A DNA stretch of 64,000 bases from Larsenimonas rhizosphaerae (GTDB taxonomy: Bacteria > Pseudomonadota > Gammaproteobacteria > Pseudomonadales > Halomonadaceae): positions 2,115,513 to 2,179,512 of the forward strand of contig NZ_JAMLJK010000001.1 of assembly GCF_023700005.1 (NCBI RefSeq), in the 5' to 3' direction. The position numbers and the translations under genes were made by a program. Below are positions 42,710-53,625 of the stretch, one piece after another. The notes under the pieces were generated by a model. That model saw only the letters and a program-made list of their open reading frames with translations. It had not been told where the DNA came from and did not search any database. Within the stretch, counting starts at the first letter, position 1, and each line of letters opens with the position of its first letter.

Positions 42710-43552
42710 TTATCCTTTGACGGCACCGGCAGTCAGCCCGGACACGATCCGTCGCTGAAAAATCAGTACCAGTATGACCAGCGGCACGGTCACGATGACG
42801 GATGCAGCCATGATGGGCCCCCAGGGCAACTCGTACTGGCTGCCACCGGAGATCAGCGCAATCGCCACCGGCACGGTGCGCTCGGAATCGGTCAGCGTGA
42901 ACGTCAGGGCAAACAGGAATTCATTCCAGGCCGCAATGAATGCCAGCAGCCCCGTGGTTGCCATCGCCGGCCACATCAGCGGCATGAAGACCTTCGTGAG
43001 CGTAATCCAGGGCGATGCGCCATCCATGATGGCCGCCTCTTCAAGCTCATCGGGCAACTGCCGCATGAACGTGGTCAGCACCCACACCGTGAACGGCAGC
43101 GTAAAAATGGTGTAACTCAGAATCAGGCCGCCCGGCGAATTGTAGAGATTGAGCGTTCGGATCACTTCAAAAAGGCCTGACAGCACCGCCACCTGAGGAA
43201 ACATCGACACGCCGAGCACCAGCATCATGACACGAGTACGGCCCCTGAAGCGCACGCGGCCCAGCGCATAGGACGCCGTCAGTCCCAGCAGCAGGGCGAT
43301 CGCCACCACGCTGACAGCCACGATGATCGAATTGCGAATGCTCGCCAGAAACGACCCCTGCGTCAGTACGGCGGTATAATTGGAAAAATCGAGGTGATCA
43401 ATCCAGTAACCCACCTCAAACAGCTCGCTGGATGGCTTGAACGAAGTAATGACCGCGTAATAAAACGGGAACACGGCATACACCACCAGAACAATGACCA
43501 TCAGCCAGAAGCCCAGTGTCAGCAATGCGCCCTTGATAGCCCTTGCGCTCAT
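42710..43552 (-). CDS. Sugar ABC transporter permease (MalG type)
   Basis: This is one of two inner-membrane permeases of the alpha-glucoside importer. It has 280 residues and six predicted membrane helices. The EAA motif that contacts the ATPase is EEAAIMDGASPWITLTKVFM, followed by PLMWPA. It is MalG-like by size and by having no long N-terminal extension. The four-base ATGA overlap with the preceding permease gene indicates coupled synthesis of the two partners. Confidence 0.9.
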   Translation of the reverse strand: MSARAIKGALLTLGFWLMVIVLVVYAVFPFYYAVITSFKPSSELFEVGYWIDHLDFSNYTAVLTQGSFLASIRNSIIVAVSVVAIALLLGLTASYALGRVRFRGRTRVMMLVLGVSMFPQVAVLSGLFEVIRTLNLYNSPGGLILSYTIFTLPFTVWVLTTFMRQLPDELEEAAIMDGASPWITLTKVFMPLMWPAMATTGLLAFIAAWNEFLFALTFTLTDSERTVPVAIALISGGSQYELPWGPIMAASVIVTVPLVILVLIFQRRIVSGLTAGAVKG

Positions 43553-44517
43553 GAATCACCCCCCAGCTGACGCCGGCCAAGATAGAGATAGGCCACCGTG
43601 ATCAGTGCGATAATCAAAAACAGCAACGTTGACGCTGCACTGCCATACCCGACGTCCTGGAACTCGACCAGCTGCTGGCGTGCATACACCGACATGGTCA
43701 TGGTGGAGGAGGCATTGGAGGTCAGCACATAAATCACGTCGAACACACGCAGTGCGTCCAGCGCCCTGAAGATGACCGCCACCAGCAATGCCGGAGTGAT
43801 CAGCGGTAGCGTGACCTTGAAGAAGACACGCACCGGATGGATGCCATCGACCCGCGCTGCTTCATAGCAGTCCGAAGGCAGCATCTGAAGCGCTGCCAGC
43901 ACCAGCAGGGCAACAAAGGGAGTAGCCTTCCAGACATCCACGATGATGACCGCCCACATCGACAGATCCGCGTTTGCCGTCCAGGCCAGAGGCATGTCGA
44001 TCAGCCCGAGGGATATCAGAATGTGGTTGATGATGCCGAACTGATCATTGAGCATCCAGGCCCACATCTTGGCCGAAACGATGGTCGGAATGGCCCAGGG
44101 GATCAGCATTGCGGCACGCACCAGGGTACGACCACGAAAGTTCGCATTGAGTACCAGCGCCACGATAATGCCCAGGACGGTCTCGCATCCGACCGATACC
44201 ACGGTGAAATACAGCGTATTCCAGACCGAATTCCACCACAGTGAATCCGCCAGCACCCCGTACCAGCCGTCGTCATAGACCAGATAGTTTTCAAGACCGA
44301 TAAAGCTTGCCCCACCCATCTGGCTGAGACTCGCATCGGTCATGCTGAACCAGAAGGTACGCATCAGCGGCCAGCCGGCCACCAGCAGCAAACCGATCAG
44401 CATCGGGGTCAGGAAAATCCAGGCCGCTCTAACGCGGCGACGCCTGACCCGTGTTCCCCTTTCCCGCCCCGAAGGGCGGGAGGTATTGCCTGCAACGGCA
44501 GTATCGTGTGAAGCCAT
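43549..44517 (-). CDS. Sugar ABC transporter permease (MalF type)
   Basis: This is the second permease of the importer, 322 residues. A basic, Arg-rich cytoplasmic N-terminus (RERGTRVRRRRVRAAW) precedes six membrane helices. The EAA motif is YEAARVDGIHPVRVFFKVTL followed by PLITPAL. It corresponds to AglF/ThuF-type permeases that lack the large periplasmic loop of enteric MalF. It lies 24 bases after the solute-binding protein gene and overlaps the next permease by four bases. Confidence 0.9.
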   Translation of the reverse strand: MASHDTAVAGNTSRPSGRERGTRVRRRRVRAAWIFLTPMLIGLLLVAGWPLMRTFWFSMTDASLSQMGGASFIGLENYLVYDDGWYGVLADSLWWNSVWNTLYFTVVSVGCETVLGIIVALVLNANFRGRTLVRAAMLIPWAIPTIVSAKMWAWMLNDQFGIINHILISLGLIDMPLAWTANADLSMWAVIIVDVWKATPFVALLVLAALQMLPSDCYEAARVDGIHPVRVFFKVTLPLITPALLVAVIFRALDALRVFDVIYVLTSNASSTMTMSVYARQQLVEFQDVGYGSAASTLLFLIIALITVAYLYLGRRQLGGDS

Positions 44518-44541
44518 GGTACTTACCCCTTCAGGTCAGAC

Positions 44542-45801
44542 TTACCAGCGACGCCGCTTGACGCGATCCAGATCGCCTTCAAGTGCTTCAAGGCCCTGCT
44601 CAGCCGTGGTCTGACCGGAAAGCACCTTGTGAACCGTATTGAAAAACGCATTGGATACTCGGGGATACTTATCCCGTGTCACTGCTGACGGGCGTGCAAC
44701 CGCCGACGTGAAGGTGGTATAGAGCGTGCCGAAGAAAGGTGCGGCCTTGAGTACGTCCTGATCCTTGTACAGCGCAGCGATCGTCGGGTTATAAGCCCCT
44801 TCCAGCGCGCGGCGCTTCTGCTCCTCGGGGCTGGTCAGGAATGCAACCAGTTGTGCTGCCAGCTCCGGGTGATCACTGTAGCGCGATACCGCCAGATTCC
44901 AGCCCCCCAGACCGGCAGCGTGCTGACCATCATTGCCGCCTTTGGGCAGCTGGGTTACGCCAACCTTGTCCTTGATATCACTGGCATCAGCCTGCGCCAG
45001 CGACCAGGCATAGGGCCAGTTACGCATGAAGACGGCATTGCCTGACTGAAAGACACCCCGTGCTTCTTCCTCGGTGTAATTCAGCACACCCGGCGGTGAA
45101 ATCGTGTTGACCCATGTGGAAGCGAGCGTCAGCGCCTTAGCAGCCTGGGGGTTATTGACCGTCACCTCCCCCTCGTCATCGACGATGGTGCCGCCACCGA
45201 AGGAGGCAATCCATTCCAGTGCATTCACGGTCAGGCCCTCATAGGCGCTGCCCTGAAAGACATACCCCCACATGCCTCCCTTGCCCCCATCACGCTCGGC
45301 CTGTTGAATCCGTGTGGCAGTATCGGTCAACGCCGTCCAGGTCTCGGGGACCTCGGCATCATATTTCTCCAGCAGGTCTTTGCGGTAATACAACACGCCC
45401 GCATCCGTGAACCAGGGCATGGCGACCAGCCTGCCATCGACCGTATTACTGTCGATAAGAGTGTCAAAGAAACCATCCGTCGCGTTTTTTGGCAGGTACT
45501 TTCTCAGATCCACCAGATGCGATCCCAGCATGCCCGGCCAGACGATATCGATCTGCATGACGTCGATATCGCTTGATTGCGCATTAAGGATCTGTTGATA
45601 GAGCGACAGGCGCTCCGTAGAGGAATTGGGAGTCGACACCACATTCACGGTATTCCCCGTTTTGGCCTCCCACTGCTGGACTCCCTCCTTGCAAAGCTGC
45701 AATTCGGCACCTACCGCACCACAGGAAATCGTCAGTTCTGCTGCCATGGCAGGTCCAGCGACCGCCATCATCACCCCTGCTGCCAATACTTTAAGCTTCA
45801 T
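44542..45801 (-). CDS. Alpha-glucoside solute-binding protein
   Basis: This is the periplasmic sugar-binding lipid-free protein that delivers substrate to the permeases. It has 419 residues and a signal peptide ending at GPAMAAE (about residue 20). The extracellular solute-binding family 1 fold is shown by TVNVVSTPNSSTERLSLYQQ, VMQIDIVWPGML, MPWFTDAGVLYYRKDLLEKY and GGWNLAVSRYSDHPE. It is closest in character to trehalose/maltose/sucrose binders (ThuE, AglE). It is first in the operon, with a LacI-type operator 50 bases upstream. GGAGGG lies before the ATG. Confidence 0.9.
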   Translation of the reverse strand: MKLKVLAAGVMMAVAGPAMAAELTISCGAVGAELQLCKEGVQQWEAKTGNTVNVVSTPNSSTERLSLYQQILNAQSSDIDVMQIDIVWPGMLGSHLVDLRKYLPKNATDGFFDTLIDSNTVDGRLVAMPWFTDAGVLYYRKDLLEKYDAEVPETWTALTDTATRIQQAERDGGKGGMWGYVFQGSAYEGLTVNALEWIASFGGGTIVDDEGEVTVNNPQAAKALTLASTWVNTISPPGVLNYTEEEARGVFQSGNAVFMRNWPYAWSLAQADASDIKDKVGVTQLPKGGNDGQHAAGLGGWNLAVSRYSDHPELAAQLVAFLTSPEEQKRRALEGAYNPTIAALYKDQDVLKAAPFFGTLYTTFTSAVARPSAVTRDKYPRVSNAFFNTVHKVLSGQTTAEQGLEALEGDLDRVKRRRW

Positions 45802-45850
45802 CGCACTACCCTCCGGGTCAACACCGGCCCGAGGAACAGTAGCCGGTTTT

Positions 45851-45864
45851 CTTAATCGATTAAG
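45851..45864. promoter_or_regulatory. LacI-type operator for the ABC transporter operon
   Basis: CTTAATCGATTAAG is a perfect 14-bp palindrome with a central CpG, the form expected for a LacI/GalR operator. It lies 50 bases upstream of the solute-binding-protein start, in its leader/promoter region, and matches the second palindrome at 45962 in 12 of 14 positions. Confidence 0.75.
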
Positions 45865-45940
45865 TTCGACTGGAATCTAGTTTTTCGTGACCAAATAAGC
45901 CATTAGACCTTCGGGCATTATCTTTTCGTCATAACGACCA

Positions 45941-45969
45941 TTGGCTAAATGCCATCACCGTCTTAAACG
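45941..45969 (+). promoter_or_regulatory. Possible porin promoter overlapping the operator
   Basis: TTGGCT (45941-45946, 4 of 6) is 17 bases before TAAACG (45964-45969, 3 of 6). The -10 element lies inside the palindrome at 45962-45975, so repressor binding would block polymerase. The weak match makes this tentative. Confidence 0.3.
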
Positions 45970-45975
45970 TTTAAG
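45962..45975. promoter_or_regulatory. LacI-type operator for the porin gene
   Basis: CTTAAACGTTTAAG is a perfect 14-bp palindrome of the same CTTAAWCGWTTAAG form as 45851-45864. The centres are 111 bp apart, so each divergent gene has its own site and looping between them is conceivable. Confidence 0.75.
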
Positions 45976-46037
45976 TTTCACCCGTTCGCCTGCCCTCTTT
46001 CGCAGGACGAGCACCGGGAACGCTCCAATAATCATAA

Positions 46038-47663
<1,626 letters not shown>

Positions 47664-47685
47664 CCGACAGTATCAACGTGTCACA

Positions 47686-47709
47686 CCCGGCCCAATGGCC
47701 GGGTTTTTT
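47686..47709 (+). terminator. Rho-independent terminator after the porin
   Basis: CCCGGCC (47686-47692) pairs with GGCCGGG (47697-47703) around CAAT, followed by six T residues. Confidence 0.9.
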
Positions 47710-47827
47710 CATGATGTGACTACTCGCACTCGTCCCAAAGACTTACAAAAGAGCACTACACGCCCCGGCCCATGTATGATGTGATGTCATTTCTCGCTTC
47801 TTCATCCTCGTTTCAGGAATTTCCGGC

Positions 47828-48343
47828 ATGTCTTCCCGCCCCTCTTTCAGTTTTCCCGATAACGCTGTGCTGCTCATGGCTATCCTGACGACCGGCCTGG
47901 TCAGTGGGTACTTTGCGATGCACTGGATGACGCTTCAACCAGGCATGACCGAGATGGGCGCCGACATTTACGGCACCATGCAGGCGGTCATCACGCATGA
48001 CCTCAGAAACCCGTGGTTTTTGTTCCTGTTCATGGGCGGTGGTGCCTTTCTTGCCCTGAGCCTGGCCTTTGGTGCGCGCGAATGGCGCCACCCATCGTTC
48101 TGGCTGATTGCTCTGGCACTGGTTATTTATGCGGCAGGCGTCGTGCTGTATACCAAGTTTGTCATGGCCCCCATCAACCATGAAATTCAGGGATGGAACC
48201 CGATTGACATGCCGGCCAGCTGGATTGATGTTCGAGCTCGCTGGAGCCACCTGAATCACTATCGGGTCATTGCTGCCATTGCAAGCTTTGCACTGGCTAC
48301 ACTGGCGCTGGCAATACGTGCCAGCACGCCACGACGGACGTAA
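47828..48343 (+). CDS. DUF1772-like membrane protein
   Basis: This is a 171-residue integral membrane protein with four hydrophobic segments (about 14-33, 62-80, 92-112 and 145-163). The pattern NPIDMPASWIDVRARWSHLNHYR between helices 3 and 4 (key part PASWIDVRARWSHLNHYR) resembles the DUF1772 (anthrone-oxygenase-like) family. Function is unknown, and the family name does not establish an oxygenase here. It is a single gene that shares a bidirectional terminator with fadA. Confidence 0.65.
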   Translation: MSSRPSFSFPDNAVLLMAILTTGLVSGYFAMHWMTLQPGMTEMGADIYGTMQAVITHDLRNPWFLFLFMGGGAFLALSLAFGAREWRHPSFWLIALALVIYAAGVVLYTKFVMAPINHEIQGWNPIDMPASWIDVRARWSHLNHYRVIAAIASFALATLALAIRASTPRRT

Positions 48344-48355
48344 CTCAGCCCCATG

Positions 48356-48381
48356 AAAAAGGCTCGCCAATGCGAGCCTTT
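48356..48381. terminator. Bidirectional terminator between DUF1772 gene and fadA
   Basis: AAAGGCTCGC (48358-48367) pairs with GCGAGCCTTT (48372-48381) around CAAT. A-runs on one side and T-runs on the other let it end both the rightward gene and the leftward fadBA transcript. Confidence 0.85.
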
Positions 48382-48396
48382 CGGGTATGACGGTGG

Positions 48397-49572
48397 CTAG
48401 ACCCGCTCAAAAATCGTGGCAACGCCCTGCCCCATGCCGATGCACATGGTTGCCAGCCCGAGCGTGGCCTGCCTGTGGCGCATGACGTTCAAAAGGGTGG
48501 TGCAGATACGTGTTCCCGAACATCCCAGAGGATGCCCGAGTGCAATGGCCCCGCCAAACAGATTGACCTTCTCATCCATTACCTCATCAAGCTCCAGTGC
48601 CTGAAGTACGGGGAGTGACTGGGCCGCAAAGGCTTCGTTCAGTTCAATGACGTCCAGATCACGCACCCCAAGATTGGCTGCCTGTAATGCCTTGCGGGTC
48701 GCCTCTACCGGCCCGAACCCCATGATCGAGGCATCGCATCCTGACACGCCTACCGAAATCACACGAGCCAGTGGTTCAAGCCCGAGGGCATGGGCCTGCG
48801 AATAACGCATCACCAGAAGCCCCGATGCTCCGACGGATAACGCTGATGACGTACCCGCTGTCACCGTACCATTTCGGGGGTCGAATACGGGCGAAAGGCG
48901 TGCCATATCCTCCATGTTGGCATCATCACGAATGACTTCATCACGGTTGATCAGAACGCGGCGGCCCTGACTGTCATGGCCTTCCACACCAATGATTTCA
49001 TCATCGAAATGCCCATCCCGGCGCGCACGTGCAGCGCGCTGATGGGAGCGCACCCCGAAGGCATCCTGACTGGCCCTGTCAATACCATGAAGCTTGCCGA
49101 GCAATTCCGCGGTCAGCCCCATCATCATTGCAGCCTTGGCAGTATGCTGGCTGATGGCCGGATTCACATCCACGCCGTGGGCCATTTCAATATGGCCCAT
49201 GTGTTCAACGCCCCCCACCAGATACTGCTGTCCCAGACCTGCACGAATATTGGCATACGCACTGTGCAGCGCTGTCATCGAGGAACCGCACAGCCGATTA
49301 ACCGTCTGGGCAGGGACCGTTGGAGGGATTGACGTCATCAATGCCGCATTGCGTGCCACATTGAAGCCCTGCTCCAGAGTTTGATTGACACATCCCCAGA
49401 TAACGTCATCCAGCGCGGCCGGATCAAACGCTTCGTGCCGACTGATCAGCCCTTCCATGACAGAAGCAGACAGGTTTTCTGCGCGTACGTGACGGAACCC
49501 CCCATCGCGCGCCTTGCCCATGGCAGTTCTCAGGGCATCAACAATGACTACATCATCTTCATTGAATCGCAT
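48397..49572 (-). CDS. fadA: 3-ketoacyl-CoA thiolase FadA
   Basis: FadA is the beta subunit of the fatty-acid oxidation complex and releases acetyl-CoA from 3-ketoacyl-CoA. It has 391 residues (E. coli, 387). The catalytic residues are Cys95 ([12 protein letters not shown]), His347 ([10 protein letters not shown]) and Cys377 (MCIGMGQG). The start overlaps the fadB stop (TAATG), so the two subunits are made in step. Repression by fatty-acid sensing is inferred from the operator upstream of fadB. Confidence 0.96.
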   Translation of the reverse strand: MRFNEDDVVIVDALRTAMGKARDGGFRHVRAENLSASVMEGLISRHEAFDPAALDDVIWGCVNQTLEQGFNVARNAALMTSIPPTVPAQTVNRLCGSSMTALHSAYANIRAGLGQQYLVGGVEHMGHIEMAHGVDVNPAISQHTAKAAMMMGLTAELLGKLHGIDRASQDAFGVRSHQRAARARRDGHFDDEIIGVEGHDSQGRRVLINRDEVIRDDANMEDMARLSPVFDPRNGTVTAGTSSALSVGASGLLVMRYSQAHALGLEPLARVISVGVSGCDASIMGFGPVEATRKALQAANLGVRDLDVIELNEAFAAQSLPVLQALELDEVMDEKVNLFGGAIALGHPLGCSGTRICTTLLNVMRHRQATLGLATMCIGMGQGVATIFERV

Positions 49573-51746
49573 TACGCATTCTCCCCGGTAGGCTGGGTAC
49601 GATAAAAGGGACGACCCTCGGCAGCACGTGCCTCAAGCTCTGCGGTTGGCGCGTAGAGCGGGCCGAACGTATCCGCCAGTGCCCTGGCCTGACGCACAAA
49701 CGCCGACAGCCCGACATGATCGATATATCTCAGTGCACCGCCACGGAACGGCGGAAAGCCGATACCATAAATCAACGCCATGTCTGCCTCGGCAGGAGAG
49801 CCGACCACGCCCTCTTCCAGCGCTCTCACGGTTTCAAGACATAACGGGGTCATCAGCGCAGCGATGATCTCTTCATCGCTCATTTCGACCTGCCTCTCGG
49901 CGTGGGCGGTCAACAGCTCCTGAATGTCTGGATCCGTTTCCTTTTTGGGTTTGCCCTTTTTATCCTTTTCGTAGCGATAAAATCCCTTGCCGTTTTTCTG
50001 CCCCTTGCGGTCCATTTCAAGCAGCTTTTCAACAGCGGTTACACCGTCGTTGGCCATGCGATCCGGATAGCCCTCAGCCAGTACCTCCCCCGCATGAGCT
50101 GCGGTATCAAGCCCGACCACATCCAGCAGGTACGCCGGGCCCATCGGCCACCCAAATTTCTCCATGATTCGGTCGATACGGCCCATGTCGATGCCGCGTC
50201 GCAACAGCAGTTCAAAGCCCTGGAGGTAAGGAAACAGCACCCGATTCACCAGAAAACCCGGACAATCGTTGACCACGATCGGGGTCTTGCCCATTTTACG
50301 GGCATAGGCCACGACGGTCCCAAGCGTGGCCTCATCGGTTCTGGCTCCTCGAATGACCTCAACCAGCGGCATCCGATGCACGGGGTTGAAAAAGTGCATC
50401 CCGCAGAAGCGTTCAGGATGTGAAAGGTGCCCTGCCAGCCTGTCAATCGAAATAGTGGACGTATTCGAGGCAAGAATGGCCTGTTCGCCCAGGGTCTGCT
50501 CGACCTCCGCCAGCACACTTGCCTTGATACCGGCATTTTCGACCACGGCTTCCACCACGATATCCACTTCCGAAAAGTCACCATAGGAAAGTGTCGGCCG
50601 AATACGCCCGAGCACTTCGGCACTCTGATCAGCAGTGAATTTGCCACGTTCGAGTTGCTTGCCCACAAGCTTGCGCGCTTCGGAAAGCCCCAGTTCCAGC
50701 GCCTCGTTCCTGATGTCCTTCATCATGATGGATGTTCCCTTGCTGGCACTCTGGTAAGCAATACCGCCTCCCATGATGCCGGCTCCCAGCACCCCGGCCA
50801 GTGTAATGTCACGCGCACTCTTCTCGTGGGCGGCTGCCTGCTTCTTGACCCGTTGATCACTTTCAAACAGACCTACAAGCTGATAGCAGACATCGGTCTG
50901 GGCCAGCCGCACAAAGGCATCTGTTTCAATGGCCTGTGCCCTCAACCGGTCTTCACCGGCGCCCTTGCGGATCACATCCACTGCTGCCACCGGCGCCGGA
51001 TAATGTCGTCCGGCCTTTGAAGCCACCATTCCCTTTGCCGTTTCAAATGTCAGCACCTGATCGACACTGTTAAGCAACAACGGGCTGGTTTTTTTCCGGC
51101 GCCGGGGCTGCCAGGGAAGCTCTTCGCGCCAGGCTCGCTTCAACAGATCCGCTGCAGCGTCTCGCAGGTCATCCGATGCCACTACGGCATCAACCGCCCC
51201 CACGCGCAGCGCAGCGTCACTACCGTGCTGACCACCACCGGCAATCCACTCAATGGCGTTATCCGCGCCAATCAATCGCGGAAGACGGACACAGCCTCCC
51301 CACCCCGGGACAATGCCCAGCTTGGTTTCAGGCAACCCGATGCGGGTATCCGGCTCAACAATGCGGAAGTCACAGGCCAGACACAGCTCCATACCACCGC
51401 CCAAAGCCATGCCATTGATGACGGCCACGGTAGGGAACGGTAAATCCTCGATCCGGTTATAAAGGGCATGAACCTCCTGACACATCGCTTCAATAGCCTG
51501 AGCACCGCGACCAAAGACAGCATGGAATTCCTTGATATCCGCACCGACAATAAATGCCTTCTTGGCACTTGCCAGTACCAGCCCCTGGCACTCGGTCATC
51601 GATTCAAGGGCAGACACGGCCTCCATCAATTCGGCTACCACCTGCTGAGACAGGGTGTTGACGGCACTGTCCGGCATGTCAAACACGAGCCATGCCAAAC
51701 GATCATCGTCTACCTCAATGCCAAGGGTCTTTCCTTGATAGAGCAT
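49572..51746 (-). CDS. fadB: Fatty-acid oxidation complex alpha subunit FadB
   Basis: FadB carries enoyl-CoA hydratase/isomerase (about 1-190) and 3-hydroxyacyl-CoA dehydrogenase (about 310-720) activities. From ATG 51746 it has 724 residues and begins [20 protein letters not shown], as in E. coli and Pseudomonas. Hydratase glutamates are Glu120 and Glu140 ([27 protein letters not shown]). The NAD motif is [16 protein letters not shown], and [17 protein letters not shown] holds the dehydrogenase catalytic His. In-frame sequence upstream (to 51995) crosses the operator and promoter and is not coding. Confidence 0.96.
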   Translation of the reverse strand: MLYQGKTLGIEVDDDRLAWLVFDMPDSAVNTLSQQVVAELMEAVSALESMTECQGLVLASAKKAFIVGADIKEFHAVFGRGAQAIEAMCQEVHALYNRIEDLPFPTVAVINGMALGGGMELCLACDFRIVEPDTRIGLPETKLGIVPGWGGCVRLPRLIGADNAIEWIAGGGQHGSDAALRVGAVDAVVASDDLRDAAADLLKRAWREELPWQPRRRKKTSPLLLNSVDQVLTFETAKGMVASKAGRHYPAPVAAVDVIRKGAGEDRLRAQAIETDAFVRLAQTDVCYQLVGLFESDQRVKKQAAAHEKSARDITLAGVLGAGIMGGGIAYQSASKGTSIMMKDIRNEALELGLSEARKLVGKQLERGKFTADQSAEVLGRIRPTLSYGDFSEVDIVVEAVVENAGIKASVLAEVEQTLGEQAILASNTSTISIDRLAGHLSHPERFCGMHFFNPVHRMPLVEVIRGARTDEATLGTVVAYARKMGKTPIVVNDCPGFLVNRVLFPYLQGFELLLRRGIDMGRIDRIMEKFGWPMGPAYLLDVVGLDTAAHAGEVLAEGYPDRMANDGVTAVEKLLEMDRKGQKNGKGFYRYEKDKKGKPKKETDPDIQELLTAHAERQVEMSDEEIIAALMTPLCLETVRALEEGVVGSPAEADMALIYGIGFPPFRGGALRYIDHVGLSAFVRQARALADTFGPLYAPTAELEARAAEGRPFYRTQPTGENA

Positions 51747-51794
51747 GAGTACTTCTCCCAAGTGACGTGCGGCAGGCCATGCCATCAGCCCACG

Positions 51795-51815
51795 ATTAAA
51801 ACGGTCGTTTGATTT
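51795..51815. promoter_or_regulatory. PsrA-type fatty-acid repressor site upstream of fadB
   Basis: Read on the minus strand this is AAATCAAACGACCGTTTTAAT. Its TCAAACGACCGTTT core, including the non-palindromic centre GACC, is identical to the site before fadE at 135-148. It covers the predicted fadB transcription start. It fits the PsrA consensus C/GAAAC(N2-4)GTTTG/C. Confidence 0.62.
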
Positions 51816-51816
51816 C

Positions 51817-51845
51817 ATCGTCGATGAGCGCAGCAGTACGGTCAA
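51817..51845 (-). promoter_or_regulatory. Predicted fadBA promoter
   Basis: On the minus strand TTGACC (51845-51840, 5 of 6) lies 17 bases before GACGAT (51822-51817, 3 of 6). The implied first base, about 51810, is inside the repressor-like site, the same arrangement seen at fadE. Confidence 0.4.
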
Positions 51846-51960
51846 GCAGATGCCATCATGCATTGGTCGAACCTCAACACAACACAGCGTGTGCATCCCC
51901 TTCCGGTTTTCTTTATAAAGGGGCTTCAATGACGATGGACTCAGAGGCTCAACGTAGCTC

Positions 51961-53073
51961 ATGGAAAAGGAACTCGCCCTCCCCCCGCGCATCAAGGGTC
52001 TGGTAGAGCGGTTACAGCGATATCACTATCTGTGGCCGTGTGTAAGCTTCATCAGTGGCATCCTGAGTTTCTTTCTGGTAACCCGGCAGCAGTCGCTGGG
52101 CGGATTTCTGGCAGTTGCCCTGCTGGCCAGCTGGGCCTTGTTGATTGGTGAAAATATCTGGAGTGGCGTTCGCGAACGGCGCCATCAATCCCGGTTGCCC
52201 AAACTGATTGCCACCTTTATTACCCAGCTCACTCACCAGGAAACCCTGTGTTTCTGTCTGCCGTTCTTTCTTGTAACCACTGCCTGGAGCAGTGGTCAGG
52301 CAGTCTTCACCGGCCTGCTGGTTCTGTGTACGCTGATATCGGTGATGGATCCGGTCTATTTCCGACTTGCTGACCGGGTTCGCTGGCTTTATATGGCCTT
52401 TCATGGCCTGTGTGCCTTCATTCTTATCCTGGTCAGTGCGCCTCTGCTGCTGCACGTCACCACCGGGCAGAGCTTTTTACTGGCCACCCTGGCCCTGCCC
52501 ATATTGAGCCTGCCCAGCCTGATCAATTTGTTTCAACCACGAAATATAATGAGCTGGCTGGGCATGCTGGCGATGGCCGTCGCCCTGAGCGGTCTGGCGT
52601 GGTCCGGACGAAGCTGGGTGCCTCCAGCCACCCTGTGGATCACCAGCAGTGCACTGTCTCCTTCATTCAACCAGGCAGCGCGCTCACCGGAAGGCACCAT
52701 GGCACTGACATCATCAGCCCTCGAGGCCCGCGGCCTGTATGCCTACACGGCCATCCACGCACCCCGCGGACTGAATGAGAAGGTCTTTCATGTCTGGCGA
52801 CATGAAGGAAAGGTTGTTGATCGAATTCCGTTGACCATCAAGGGAACGGGAGGAGACGCCTATCGCGCCTGGTCTCACAAGCTTCACTTTCCCAGAGACT
52901 CCGCCGGGCCCTGGCAGGTAGATGTCATCACGGCAGATGGGCAACGTATCGGTGTCATCCGATTCAATGTCAGCACGACGCCATCCGATGCAGGAAAGGC
53001 CGATGGTACGCTGCATCATACGCCCGGCGTTGGCTGGCTAAGCATTACGAAGTCATCAGGCGGGCAGAAATAA
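51961..53073 (+). CDS. DUF5924/DUF2914 membrane protein
   Basis: This is a 370-residue protein of unknown function. The N-terminal 230 residues form about seven hydrophobic segments (DUF5924-like). The C-terminal 110 residues form a soluble domain resembling DUF2914 (LYAYTAIHAPRGLNEKVFHVW, then WQVDVITADGQRIGVIRF). It is divergent from fadBA across 214 bases that contain the fadB promoter and operator, but I see no evidence of co-regulation. A longer upstream start is out of frame. It probably sits in the inner membrane with the C-terminal domain outside the cytoplasm. Confidence 0.7.
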   Translation: MEKELALPPRIKGLVERLQRYHYLWPCVSFISGILSFFLVTRQQSLGGFLAVALLASWALLIGENIWSGVRERRHQSRLPKLIATFITQLTHQETLCFCLPFFLVTTAWSSGQAVFTGLLVLCTLISVMDPVYFRLADRVRWLYMAFHGLCAFILILVSAPLLLHVTTGQSFLLATLALPILSLPSLINLFQPRNIMSWLGMLAMAVALSGLAWSGRSWVPPATLWITSSALSPSFNQAARSPEGTMALTSSALEARGLYAYTAIHAPRGLNEKVFHVWRHEGKVVDRIPLTIKGTGGDAYRAWSHKLHFPRDSAGPWQVDVITADGQRIGVIRFNVSTTPSDAGKADGTLHHTPGVGWLSITKSSGGQK

Positions 53074-53084
53074 AAGTGCACACA

Positions 53085-53113
53085 TTTGCATATAATGAAT
53101 TGATCTGGATAAT
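53085..53113 (+). promoter_or_regulatory. Predicted promoter of the MarR-family gene
   Basis: TTTGCA (53085-53090, 4 of 6) and GATAAT (53108-53113, 5 of 6) are 17 bases apart. An exact TATAAT also occurs at 53091-53096 but lacks a -35 partner. Confidence 0.4.
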
Positions 53114-53148
53114 TTCATTTGTCCATACTTCAGGTTATCCTGTTTTCC

Positions 53149-53625
53149 ATGAATGAAACTTTATGTCTTAAGCTGACACGCATCCCCCGACTATGGCGCG
53201 CCATCATTGATGAGCGGCTGGCCCCGCTGGGTCTGACTCAGACACGCTGGACCACGCTGTATCATCTGGCCCATTACGGCGAAGGACAGCCTCAATGCGA
53301 TCTGGCTCGTGCCATCGGCGTAGAGGCACCTTCACTGGTGCGAACACTTGATCAATTGATGCAGCAGTCCTTGATCGAACGCCGACCCAGCGAAGAGGAC
53401 CGGCGCACCAAGCTGGTGTATCTGACACCGACGGCCATGCCGCTGCTGAAGCAGATCGAAACGGTAGTTCAGCAGGCACGTCGAGAAATGCTGGAAGGCC
53501 TTGATGAGGATATGCTCGCGCAGCTCGATAGTGCATTGAGCACCATCGAGCGCAATGGTATGCGGCTGCTGTGTGAAGAGCGTGATGAAGCGAGAAACTC
53601 GTCCGACTGCCTGCCTACTCCCTGA
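53149..53625 (+). CDS. MarR/SlyA-family transcriptional regulator
   Basis: This is a winged-helix dimeric regulator of 158 residues from ATG 53149; an in-frame TTG at 53119 would add 10 residues. The sequence LKLTRIPRLWRAIIDERLAP, the helix-turn-helix QCDLARAIGVEAPSLVRTLDQL and the wing IERRPSEEDRRTKLVYLTP are typical of SlyA. SlyA-type proteins usually control envelope and resistance genes and respond to small phenolic ligands; targets here are unknown. Its 3' end overlaps the next, oppositely oriented gene by 11 bases. Confidence 0.88.
   Translation: MNETLCLKLTRIPRLWRAIIDERLAPLGLTQTRWTTLYHLAHYGEGQPQCDLARAIGVEAPSLVRTLDQLMQQSLIERRPSEEDRRTKLVYLTPTAMPLLKQIETVVQQARREMLEGLDEDMLAQLDSALSTIERNGMRLLCEERDEARNSSDCLPTP

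Noticed and set aside
51747..51995. Longer N-terminus for FadB (83 extra residues)
   Set aside because: The extension crosses the promoter and operator and is not similar to FadB N-termini; ATG 51746 gives the exact family start.
53091..53096. TATAAT as the main -10 box for the MarR gene
   Set aside because: No -35-like hexamer lies 16-18 bases upstream; the TTTGCA/GATAAT pair is better spaced.
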